64,000 nt of DNA, from NCBI RefSeq assembly GCF_016907295.1, contig NZ_JAFBBR010000001.1:2108001-2172000 (forward strand). The letters are read 5' to 3'. Both the position numbers and the translations under genes were made by a program. Shown here piece by piece: positions 25,743-34,336 of the stretch. Each line of letters begins with the position of its first letter. Positions within the stretch are counted from its first letter, which is position 1. Source of the stretch: Microbacterium dextranolyticum. Lineage in GTDB: Bacteria; Actinomycetota; Actinomycetes; Actinomycetales; Microbacteriaceae. The notes under the pieces are model-generated. The model was not told where the DNA came from. It ran no database searches and saw only the letters and a list, made by a program, of their open reading frames with translations.

Positions 25743-27857
25743 TTACAACGAGATGCCCTTCTGCTCTGCCCAGATCGCGAACTCCTCTACGAAGGCACGG
25801 TAGCCCACATTCTCGAGGTTAAGGTCCACGATGTCCCGGACGGAAAAGTCGGCAAGGTGTAGAAAGTAGACCCCGTCCTCCTTCGCGATGATATTCCGCT
25901 CGACCCCGAAATCATGGGCGGCACGGCTCGCCCGGCCCTTGGCGAGAATCGTGTCCATCACATCGGCGGGGTAGTTGGGATCGCCCTTGACCATCGATTG
26001 CCTGATGAACCAACGCGCGTTGGACTGAAACGCACCAGCGGCTGCCCAAATCTGCGGTGTCACCGTTCCATCTGAGGGTCTCGAAGCCCGGAACGATGTC
26101 CATGGGTACGCAGTCTCTGATGCAATTAGCTTGAGCAGAGAAGCGCTCGGAGGCGCGACCCGCCGGGTTACACCGCTGACTCGTTGCGTCTCAATGAACG
26201 AGGGCTGCTCGTCGGGGCTGGGTCGCAGCCGCAACTCCGGCGCCTCCGAAGCGAATTCCCCACAAGTGATATCCGCGAGGGGCCCTACGGAGAACTCTTG
26301 TGCTCCTTCCCCAGCAACTACCCGAAGCGACGGAACATTGAGGTCCGTTCGAGCGATCCCCTGAGCGAGGTAAAGCGCCTCGCCCGGACTGAACTGCGAG
26401 GTGACGGCGTGAACGTCAATTCCGGCCTCCACGAGTCGCGCCTCGACGAGAACGCCCATACCTCGCTGGTCCGGGGTTTGCTCTTCAACAGAAAGCTGGA
26501 CATCATCGCGAAATTCAGCGGCATGTGACGCCACGAGGAGCGTTAGGGCTGTCGAATTTACTGCATCGAGACCCATCTCCTTCGACAACGCAAGACGCAT
26601 GAGGATTGGGGAAGGAGCGACGGCGGGATCGCACCAGCTGTCACGAATCACCCTCGCGCGGATGGGATCCGTCTCCCCCAGCGTTGACGCCACCACGTAG
26701 TCTCGAAATGCCGCATTGGTGAATCGCAAGAGCGGATTGTCCAGTGTTTCGAGCCCTCCCGCAACGAACGGATGAACTCGGAACTGCTCGCGGATCTGAG
26801 TCTCAATCTCGACCCACCACGCTTCATCGGCGGGTTCCACTTCCGGCGTGATGGGAACGTCGAGGGGACGGTCGGCCATCAACAGTGAAAGTTGAAGGTC
26901 TCGCGTGTAGCTAAGACGTCCGTAGTCAGCCTTATCGGCGTCTCCGGCCCCGAAGCTCTTCGCGAACTTCTCCGTCTCGCGGTCGAGTACCTTCTGGATG
27001 ATCTGTATCAGGAGGCCCCAGACGTGCTCGGTCGTACCGGCCCGCTTGATTTCGTTCAGGACTCGCATCATATTTACTTCTGGGTCGTAGAACGTTGCGA
27101 GCGCGTCCAGCACAGGAGCGTAACCGACAAACGAGTTCGCCTGAAACCAATCGCGTGCCCCAAGCGCATCCATAACCAGATCGAAGAACGCACCCAGAAA
27201 ATCCTGGAGTTCTTGGGCGGGGCCAGAACCACTTGACCCGAGAGCTTTTAGCCGAACGAACGCCCTCGCCTGATCCTCCGTGAAGAACGCCACGTCGATG
27301 CGAGACACTGGAGTTCCGGTTTGCTCAAGAACTCGCGCCGTCTCGTCGATCGTATCCGGACGGCCAAGAATCACCGCTGCCGGCCGCCCGAGACCACCAG
27401 CTCCGATCAGGTCGGCCAGGTCATTGATCGCGACTCCATAATCTTGAGGGCCGTTCCCGACAAGAGCCTCATCGGCAGAATCTATGATGAGCGTCGCTCG
27501 ACCAGCATGAAGTTCGGCGATCAACTCCAACGCCTGTTGGCCGCCCAGCCGACGTCCGAGGGCTCCGGTAAAGAACGCTTCACCGATCCTTCGTCCGGCC
27601 AGGTCCACGAGAGGATTCCTCGTGCGCAGCCCCAACTCGCGGGCCAGCACAGACTTTCCTACGGCGGCAGGCGCCGCAATAAGGAGGACACGTCCCTTAG
27701 ATAAGTCGTCGATGGAATTACTTGCAAGAAAGTTCGGCTCGATGAACCCCGCAAGCCCGCTACGGATGACCAGTGGATCTGCGAGTGTAGTCGTCCGTGT
27801 ACTTGCCGAGCCGACCATTTCGACCAGCTGGTCGAACGTCATCGGGGTTTCGATCAC
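25743..27857 (-). CDS. P-loop (STAND/AAA-like) NTPase paired with CorA-like protein
   Basis: A 704-residue protein. Walker A is APAAVGKS (about residues 62-69) and Walker B LIIDSADEAL (about 124-132), followed by a sensor-like ILGRPDTIDE. The rest is largely helical, without a recognised repeat or catalytic domain. This is the layout of a signal-transduction NTPase. GTG 27857 overlaps the stop of the CorA-like gene by GTGA, so both are made together. GC content is below that of the chromosome. A role as phage sensor or switch for the membrane partner is inference from context. Confidence 0.8.
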   Translation of the reverse strand: MIETPMTFDQLVEMVGSASTRTTTLADPLVIRSGLAGFIEPNFLASNSIDDLSKGRVLLIAAPAAVGKSVLARELGLRTRNPLVDLAGRRIGEAFFTGALGRRLGGQQALELIAELHAGRATLIIDSADEALVGNGPQDYGVAINDLADLIGAGGLGRPAAVILGRPDTIDETARVLEQTGTPVSRIDVAFFTEDQARAFVRLKALGSSGSGPAQELQDFLGAFFDLVMDALGARDWFQANSFVGYAPVLDALATFYDPEVNMMRVLNEIKRAGTTEHVWGLLIQIIQKVLDRETEKFAKSFGAGDADKADYGRLSYTRDLQLSLLMADRPLDVPITPEVEPADEAWWVEIETQIREQFRVHPFVAGGLETLDNPLLRFTNAAFRDYVVASTLGETDPIRARVIRDSWCDPAVAPSPILMRLALSKEMGLDAVNSTALTLLVASHAAEFRDDVQLSVEEQTPDQRGMGVLVEARLVEAGIDVHAVTSQFSPGEALYLAQGIARTDLNVPSLRVVAGEGAQEFSVGPLADITCGEFASEAPELRLRPSPDEQPSFIETQRVSGVTRRVAPPSASLLKLIASETAYPWTSFRASRPSDGTVTPQIWAAAGAFQSNARWFIRQSMVKGDPNYPADVMDTILAKGRASRAAHDFGVERNIIAKEDGVYFLHLADFSVRDIVDLNLENVGYRAFVEEFAIWAEQKGISL

Positions 27858-28870
27858 GACTTCTCCTCTTTGGGTCCGACTCGATTTGTAAGCCACGCCG
27901 CAGCCCGCCAACCTACCAACGCAAGCACTAGGCCCAGAACAGCCACCACGATAGCAACCCACCACTTTTGAAGCGGGACGCCCCAGACAGCCGTCGGCAA
28001 CAAATTCATGCCCAAGTAGGAGAACCAAATGGACGGAAGGAGCAACGCCGCGCCGATTCTGGCGAGGAGGCGGTCGCGCGCTTGGGCGCGTTCGTCTTCG
28101 GCGAGTTGGTTCCGGTTGGCCTGTTGAATCTGCTCGCTCAAGCGAATATTGGTGACACTCGCCATGGCCGCGACCGCGGCATCGGTGCTCGCAATTGCCG
28201 CCTCCAATTGTGCAGTCGCCGTATCCCGCACGCCCTCCTGTCGTAGCAGAAAGAGCGCCCGCTGTAGCCGTGCTCTACTAGCGATCGCATGAAGGAAGCC
28301 CGCCCCGTGATCGCCTGGCTCGTACGCCCCAGGCCTCGAACCAGCATCAGCCAGCGCTTGTACTACCGCATCCAATGCGGCGTCAACGACGTGGACGCTG
28401 GACTCCTCAAGTGCCGACGCCACGGCATCGGGAACACGTTCCCAATCCAAGGGATCACGCATGGCCCGGACGAGTCGAAGAACGATCGATCGAATGGAAG
28501 AATCACCGAGGGCCGGGGTGGAGCCGTCCCACGGGCTAGGCAACGCGCCGATTGGCGCGACGCCGACGAATAGTAGCTCCGGACGGCTGACGACGTGCGT
28601 CACGTGCAGTGCGTTGCGCGAGGAGCCCATCAAGCCAATTGTCGATACCTCGGCATGCTTCCTGGTGGCGCTTCCCAGTTGGAGTTGTAGTTCGAGGGCT
28701 AGAACATGCGTGTCTATGTCCTTGCGGCTCGGCGCATCGGGGAAGTAGCGGAGGACGATCGCACGACCGTCGGGCTGAAGGAGGTCGGCGCCGACTGCGC
28801 CCGGCGCCACCTCTCGTACACCTGCCCCGGACACGACGTATGCGCTGTTGAGGCCAGCGGCGGGATTCAT
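27854..28870 (-). CDS. CorA-like membrane protein with GMN motif (putative effector)
   Basis: A 338-residue protein. The N-terminal half is a soluble alpha/beta domain, followed by long helices (about 190-265, with heptad-like runs), then two transmembrane segments at about 268-288 and 303-326. The first ends in YLGMN (GMN at 287-289), the signature of CorA-type channels, in which five subunits form a cation pore. The basic C-tail (NRVGPKEEKS) also fits. The soluble domain is unlike housekeeping CorA. Coupled to an NTPase, it could open a pore on signal and stop growth of an infected cell, as CorA-type effectors do in some type III CRISPR loci. That function is inferred. Confidence 0.75.
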   Translation of the reverse strand: MNPAAGLNSAYVVSGAGVREVAPGAVGADLLQPDGRAIVLRYFPDAPSRKDIDTHVLALELQLQLGSATRKHAEVSTIGLMGSSRNALHVTHVVSRPELLFVGVAPIGALPSPWDGSTPALGDSSIRSIVLRLVRAMRDPLDWERVPDAVASALEESSVHVVDAALDAVVQALADAGSRPGAYEPGDHGAGFLHAIASRARLQRALFLLRQEGVRDTATAQLEAAIASTDAAVAAMASVTNIRLSEQIQQANRNQLAEDERAQARDRLLARIGAALLLPSIWFSYLGMNLLPTAVWGVPLQKWWVAIVVAVLGLVLALVGWRAAAWLTNRVGPKEEKS

Positions 28871-29219
28871 GCTTTAACCACGGCGGCGCCGGCGCAAATA
28901 CCGACCGCGTCAAGCGAGATCCAGTGAATAAAGCGCCGGACGGGAAGAACGTCAGACACGCGTTGGATCCACGCCCTCAGGCGTCGCGAAGCGGCAGAGC
29001 TGAACCTCTCGAACACACGATCTCCAGGGATGCTAGATGCGCGTCTATCATGCCATCTTCCCGCCTACCCGAGGAGCCCGACCCTCCTGCGCAAAGCTCA
29101 GCATCGCCTCAAGTCATGTAGGGCGGTCGCTAATGCGAAGCGCGCATCTCACGTCGTCGGCGGCCCTGTGTAGCTGGTCATTCTGCGTGCTATCGAGCAC
29201 CCTCCATCGCGGGTAAGCT
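28871..29219. other. Intergenic, no gene seen
   Basis: About 350 bp between the CorA-like start and the relaxase stop. It should hold the promoter of the CorA-like/NTPase operon; no repeat, hairpin or RNA gene stands out. Confidence 0.5.
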
Positions 29220-31961
29220 TCACATCCCCATCCCCCACCCCGCACTCGGCGTCCCAACCACCGGTCCGGTCTCGATCACCGCATCGCGCTCCCTCGCGGC
29301 TCGCTGCAGCTCCGCCACCGCCGCGCGCACCGCATCCTGCATCGTCAACTCGGGCGTGCCGCGCTGCATCGAGTCAGCGAGGCAGTCGCGAGCCTCGGCA
29401 TCGGTCCGCGCAACGACGATCGCGGCGTTGTGCACCCGCCCGCGGGTGAGGCCGACGTAGAGCCCCGCGGCATCCACACCGGGACCGACCACCGACGCGT
29501 CGGCCGTGTCACCCTGCACGCCATGCACGGTGGACGCGTACGCGAGCTGCAGGTGCTCGCGCGCGTAGTCGGCAGACACACGCGCCAGCTCGCCACTGTC
29601 GCCCACCGACACGAGGTCGACGGACTCGTCGCGGATCTCGCGAACGATCCACTGTGCACGGTTCTCGACGCCGGTGCGCCGGTCGTTGCGGCGGGTCTGA
29701 ACGGTGTCGCCCACGAGGAGGCGCTGCTCCCCCATCCCCCAAGCGACTGTGCCGGAGTCGAGTTCGCCTTCCTCGACGCGCCGCTGCTGGATGGCGTCGT
29801 TGATGGCATCCGCTTCGGCATTCGTGCCGGACACGAGCGTCACTCGCTTGCCGCGCGCATGCCACTCGAAGTACGCCTCGATCATCTGGTCGCGTGCTGC
29901 GTCGAGATGATCGACCCGGTCGACGTGACCACTCCCCGCGAGCTCGCGCGCCACCGACAGCGCCTGCTCGCGTTCGCCCGCGTTCCGCAGCCGTAGCGTG
30001 AGCGCCGCGTAGTCAGGATCGCGGAACCGGTGCACCGTGTCGAGCTCGACGGCGGCGTTCGCGTGCCGGATCGCGGAACCCATCGCGCCCGCGTGCCCGA
30101 CCGGCACCGCCTGATGCGTATCCCCCACGAATGCCAAGCCGACACCGTTCTCGATCGCGAGCTCGACGAGAACGTTCGCCGCCTGCAGGTCGACCATGCC
30201 GGCTTCGTCGACGACGATCCGATCGCGTGGGCGCAGGGGGTATCGAGTCGGGCCGCCGTAGACGGCGCCCGTCGCGACGTCGACATCCCCCGGGCGAAGC
30301 CGCGTCCAGACCATCGCGCCCGCCTCATCGCGGCCCCATCGATAGCCATGGTCCAAGAGAAGTGCGTGCAGGCTGGATGCCGCGGCCCCGACCTCACTGG
30401 ACGCCACCGACGCCGCCTTGCGCGTGGGAGCAACGACGAGCATCCGCCGGCGCTGCGCCGCGAGCGCGGCGAATGTGACGCGGAGCATTGTCGTCTTGCC
30501 TGTGCCGGCGGGTCCGGTCACCGTTACGAGACCGTCGGTGCCGGCGATGGCGCACGCCGCGACAGCTTGCGATGCATCCAGAGCCGAAACATCTTCGTCG
30601 TGCGCGAGCTCGCGCAACTCGTGCGGCAGCAGCGAGCGCCCCGGTCGGGCGATCACGTCCAGACGCCCAGCGAGGCGTACTTTGGCGCGCACGGTCGCGG
30701 TAGCCATGAAGGCTTTCACGTGCGCGGGTGGAGCATCGGCGATGACGCGGTGCGCGGCACGAGTGGCGCGCTCGGTGACGTCGGAGATGACTCCGTCGAC
30801 CCGGTCACGATCGGCAACGACGCCCGTGCGTGAGAGTGCGCGGACCGCGCCCGCGCGGAGGTCGAAAACGCTGAACCGCCCACCGCTCGAGGTGGAACGT
30901 TGGTCCGCGTCGACAACGGCCTGCGCAGCGAGCAGATCGAGGTCGACGTCCTCCAGGCCGCTGGCAGCGAGGGGAACGGCCGCGCGCGGCGCGATCAGAC
31001 TCGGATCGACCGCCGCGATCTCGTCGCGGACCGTCGCCTCCCACGACTCCTCATCGATGTCGGCGGGCTTGTTCGGACGCGCCACGGCCCAGGCGCGGCG
31101 GTCGATCTGCTGCAGGGTCTCGATGCTCGGCGCCGATCCTCCGTGCTCGGCCGACCATTCCGCGATCAGGCGCGCACGGTTGGACTCGATCTGCGCCGAT
31201 CGACGCGACAGTGGACGCACAGCGCCGGCGAGTTCGGCGATCTCTCCCTGGTCGTTGAGCGTGTACCCGTGTCGGGCGAGCGCGGCGATCCATGCGGGGT
31301 CGGTGCGGGCTGCGAGTTCGCCTTCGGCGTTGATGACGGTGTGCAGCTTCATCGCGACACGGGAGTCGAGGTTCGACCATTTGCCATCGGCACCGAGCAC
31401 CTTGATGTTCAACCACAGGTGGCGGTGGATGTGCGGGTCGAGGGCGCGGGAGCGGCGGTGCTGCAGCTCGACGACTTCGATGCGGGTGATGTCCTCGCGG
31501 ATGAGTCCGTTGTGTCCGCGCCGCGCGTTGAGCTCGGTCTGCCAAGTGAGCAAGATGCGGTCGCGGAGGCGGTCCTGCAGCGCCTCGAACTCAGTAGCGA
31601 GATCCGAGTGCAGGAGCGCGGCGATGCTGTAGGTCTTGGGGTGATTGATCGTCCCGTCCAGGAGCAGATCGGCGTCAGGGCATAGCCGCTGGTGGCCGCG
31701 CTCCTCCCCCGTGATCGGGTCGTGACCGGTGATCCAGACACGCAGCCCGCCGGCGGTGAGCTGATCGCTACCGATCCGGCCGCTCGCGACGATGAACCTC
31801 GTGACGGTCGACTCGGATGCCTCGGCGTACGCCTCGAGCGCCTCCGCGCCGCTCGTTTGCGATCGATAAGCGTCGCAGGTTCCCTCGAGCGCGTAGGCGA
31901 TCGCCTGCCGAACTCCGCGGGAGTCTACGCCCCGCTTCCATCGCTCCAATCCTCCGCGCAT
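29220..31961 (-). CDS. MobF-type relaxase with RecD-like helicase
   Basis: A 913-residue protein. The N-terminal region resembles the TrwC/TraI relaxase: GTINHPKTYSIAALL and the metal-binding His cluster in LDPHIHRHLWLNIKV (about residue 175). The C-terminal half is an SF1/RecD-like helicase with Walker A GPAGTGKT (about 481-488), Walker B RIVVDEAGMVDLQ, and YASTVHGVQGDTADASVV with GLYVGLTRGRVHNA. It would nick at oriT and unwind for transfer. The very N-terminus, where MobF proteins have catalytic Tyr pairs, is atypical: candidate tyrosines are at about 23 and 32. No transfer channel genes are present. Nearest upstream DNA (31962-32425) may hold oriT. Confidence 0.82.
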   Translation of the reverse strand: MRGGLERWKRGVDSRGVRQAIAYALEGTCDAYRSQTSGAEALEAYAEASESTVTRFIVASGRIGSDQLTAGGLRVWITGHDPITGEERGHQRLCPDADLLLDGTINHPKTYSIAALLHSDLATEFEALQDRLRDRILLTWQTELNARRGHNGLIREDITRIEVVELQHRRSRALDPHIHRHLWLNIKVLGADGKWSNLDSRVAMKLHTVINAEGELAARTDPAWIAALARHGYTLNDQGEIAELAGAVRPLSRRSAQIESNRARLIAEWSAEHGGSAPSIETLQQIDRRAWAVARPNKPADIDEESWEATVRDEIAAVDPSLIAPRAAVPLAASGLEDVDLDLLAAQAVVDADQRSTSSGGRFSVFDLRAGAVRALSRTGVVADRDRVDGVISDVTERATRAAHRVIADAPPAHVKAFMATATVRAKVRLAGRLDVIARPGRSLLPHELRELAHDEDVSALDASQAVAACAIAGTDGLVTVTGPAGTGKTTMLRVTFAALAAQRRRMLVVAPTRKAASVASSEVGAAASSLHALLLDHGYRWGRDEAGAMVWTRLRPGDVDVATGAVYGGPTRYPLRPRDRIVVDEAGMVDLQAANVLVELAIENGVGLAFVGDTHQAVPVGHAGAMGSAIRHANAAVELDTVHRFRDPDYAALTLRLRNAGEREQALSVARELAGSGHVDRVDHLDAARDQMIEAYFEWHARGKRVTLVSGTNAEADAINDAIQQRRVEEGELDSGTVAWGMGEQRLLVGDTVQTRRNDRRTGVENRAQWIVREIRDESVDLVSVGDSGELARVSADYAREHLQLAYASTVHGVQGDTADASVVGPGVDAAGLYVGLTRGRVHNAAIVVARTDAEARDCLADSMQRGTPELTMQDAVRAAVAELQRAARERDAVIETGPVVGTPSAGWGMGM

Positions 31962-32425
31962 GGCGTCAGGTTAGGCTCCCGATTTGGCGATTATCCAGGT
32001 ATTTTTCGCGGATGCAGGCAAGTGGAGCGAGATGGCTCTACTTGACGTCGGCCATCACGGATGCCTGCGTGCATCGCTGACGTTGACTTGATCGATGATG
32101 TTGACTTGCTTCGCTGACACTTCGTCTGGCCGTTGTGCACCTGGCGTCCGCTTGATAGTCCCGCCCTCGTGCGCCTTACTTTCACGGTCGGTCGGCAAGA
32201 GGGCGACCCCGTCTTCGAAGCGGCACGTGTGACTCTTTCGAGCGGGCTGTGGCGACGCAGGAATGGCTCACCCAACCTTGTGTCGGCGGCGCTCGAACTC
32301 TGAACGTTTTCGGCGCGCCGCTATCGATCAGTTCTCAAGCGCCGTCGACCGTCGACGCCTCGAATGCCGCACGCGGCCTGACTTGTGCGCGTGCGGTCCA
32401 TCCAGAGGAACGTCGTACGCGCCGA
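31962..32425. other. Intergenic, candidate oriT region
   Basis: 464 bp without a convincing gene, between the relaxase start and the drmB stop. It has a 9-bp direct repeat gttgacttg at 32082-32090 and 32100-32108, plus paired gc(a/t)tcgctgac motifs. An oriT often lies just upstream of a MobF gene; this assignment is by position only. Confidence 0.35.
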
Positions 32426-34336
32426 TCAGAGGGAAGAATAGTATCCGAGGTCTGGCTGATCAAAAGTTCCGATTAGAAGTCCTCGGTCGAGGAACTGGTT
32501 GTATTCCTCGCAGCTCGTCTCGGGGAGGAGGGCACATCCATGGCACGCGGCGCCATTGCAGGAGTTAACGCCTTGACCCTTCTCGCCCGTGTCCATGCAG
32601 ACTGGATCGGTGGAGCACCATCGCGCGTCGGAGATCGCGGACTGCACGACCGGGACGAGGTTCTCTGGGCGCGCCATCCGGACGAGTCCGCCCATAGTTC
32701 CCTCGGAATCGCCTGCCGCCGTGTAGATCAGCACGGCGGCCATCTCCGCCCCTGCCGCGTGGGACACGTAGAGCCGCTCACGCAGCGACGCGGAACTGTA
32801 CCCGCAGGTGAAAATCAATTCGTTGATCAGGACATGCGCGAAGGTATGGAGCATGACGAAGCGCGGTGAGATGTCGCGCGACTGCAACCCACGAGTCTGC
32901 GCCGCGACCCGCTGCCTGGCCTGGATCAAGCCCGCCCGGGCCTGCACCTCGGGACGCTGTTCCCAGGCCCCGATGGCGTTCGGTTCGAACTCGAGATAGA
33001 TGCCCTCACCCTTCACCACGTAGGCAGGAAGCCAGTCCTGCTCCGGCAACAGAGCCGAACGGCGCAGCAACGCCTTGCCAGAAGAAATCCTTAGCGAGTC
33101 ATCGCGCACTCTAGTAAAGCCGTAGAGCGCCCTCGTCTCCCGAAGCACGTCGACGCTCCGCACCCTCGCAACGAACGGGGCAAGAGCGGGATCCAGCCCA
33201 GGGTCGCTGGCCGCGAGACGCGAGTCCGAGGGAGTTTCTCGCATGGCGCGGAACTCCGGAAGCCGCCAGATCTCGTCGGCTGATGGAGCTTCCGCGGCAG
33301 CATCTTCTGACGGCGGTTGGATCTCCTCGCCGCCAATACCGAAACGATCACGGTAGGCCGCGAGCAATTCGTCGTCGCTGACGGGAAGTATCCGCTCGGG
33401 CGGAACACTCCGGGTAAGTACCTTCCGAAGCGTCGCGGCATCGAGGTCCGGACCGTACGCGACGTGGAGAGCATTGAGCGCGCCGGCAACTGAGGGATGG
33501 CCGAGCAACTCGTGGACTTCAGTGCTGACGGCTCCCTCCTCGATCGGAATGTAGATCGACGACTGGACCTTGGGGAAATACACGTTGCCGGACCCCCGGA
33601 GCGCGCCCCGGATCGGCAGTCCGCACGGGCTGGACTCCACCGCGAGCCACGGCTTCGCTCCGGGACACTCGTAGACGTCGCCGCCGCCGGCGAGCCGATC
33701 CGAAAGCGTGGTGCGCTCCTCACCGTTCTCGGTCCGGGAGTCGGTGATGCCCCGGAGTGACCGGCTCTGGCCGCACTCGCAGCTGACGGTCTGCCCCTCG
33801 AGGCCTCCGCCGCCCGACGCCTTCAGGCGGAGAACCCCGCCACACGTCGGATTGATTGACCGGTGCACCCACTCGGAGAACGGGAAGTCGTCGAGGTGGC
33901 CGTCCGCGCAGATCGCGACGAACGGAACCTGGGTCATGCGCGGCTTGTACTTCGCGTCGTCGTGCGCCTTGTCTTTGCAACGCTCGATCTGGCGCATCGT
34001 TAGAGTGCTCATTTCGATGCGCTTGCAGTAGGGGCAGAAGTTCCACCGCGGAAACCGGAGGACCGGGACTTTGAGCCCGCGGTTGCGCTGGTCCCCTTGG
34101 CCCGAGTTCCTGCGGTAGTCCGGCGGCAGTCTGAATGCCGCGACCGCGAGACGCTCTTGCAAGCGCCAGTCATGCTCTTCGTACTCCGAGAGTTCGAAGT
34201 TCGGGTTCTCCCCCGGGCCCGGATACCAATGGTCAATGCCAGCGGTAATCACGGAAGTGCCGTTCACGAGCACGCTCATCGCCCCGACCCCAAACGGGGT
34301 GACGAGCTGGGCTCGCCGCATGTTTCCGGTGCTCAT
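32426..34336 (-). CDS. drmB: DISARM-type DrmB (DUF1998 protein)
   Basis: A 636-residue DUF1998 protein. It has Cys-rich zinc-binding stretches (FCPYCKR, CECGQ, and a C-terminal CMDTG...CNGAACHGCALLPE) and the family core FVMLHTFAHVLINELIFTCG followed by LIYTAAGDSEGTMGGLVRMA. DrmB acts with the DrmA helicase in DISARM to engage incoming DNA. ATG 34336 overlaps the drmA stop by ATGA. It is the last gene of a five-gene coupled operon. No drmC (phospholipase D-type) gene follows. Confidence 0.88.
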   Translation of the reverse strand: MSTGNMRRAQLVTPFGVGAMSVLVNGTSVITAGIDHWYPGPGENPNFELSEYEEHDWRLQERLAVAAFRLPPDYRRNSGQGDQRNRGLKVPVLRFPRWNFCPYCKRIEMSTLTMRQIERCKDKAHDDAKYKPRMTQVPFVAICADGHLDDFPFSEWVHRSINPTCGGVLRLKASGGGGLEGQTVSCECGQSRSLRGITDSRTENGEERTTLSDRLAGGGDVYECPGAKPWLAVESSPCGLPIRGALRGSGNVYFPKVQSSIYIPIEEGAVSTEVHELLGHPSVAGALNALHVAYGPDLDAATLRKVLTRSVPPERILPVSDDELLAAYRDRFGIGGEEIQPPSEDAAAEAPSADEIWRLPEFRAMRETPSDSRLAASDPGLDPALAPFVARVRSVDVLRETRALYGFTRVRDDSLRISSGKALLRRSALLPEQDWLPAYVVKGEGIYLEFEPNAIGAWEQRPEVQARAGLIQARQRVAAQTRGLQSRDISPRFVMLHTFAHVLINELIFTCGYSSASLRERLYVSHAAGAEMAAVLIYTAAGDSEGTMGGLVRMARPENLVPVVQSAISDARWCSTDPVCMDTGEKGQGVNSCNGAACHGCALLPETSCEEYNQFLDRGLLIGTFDQPDLGYYSSL

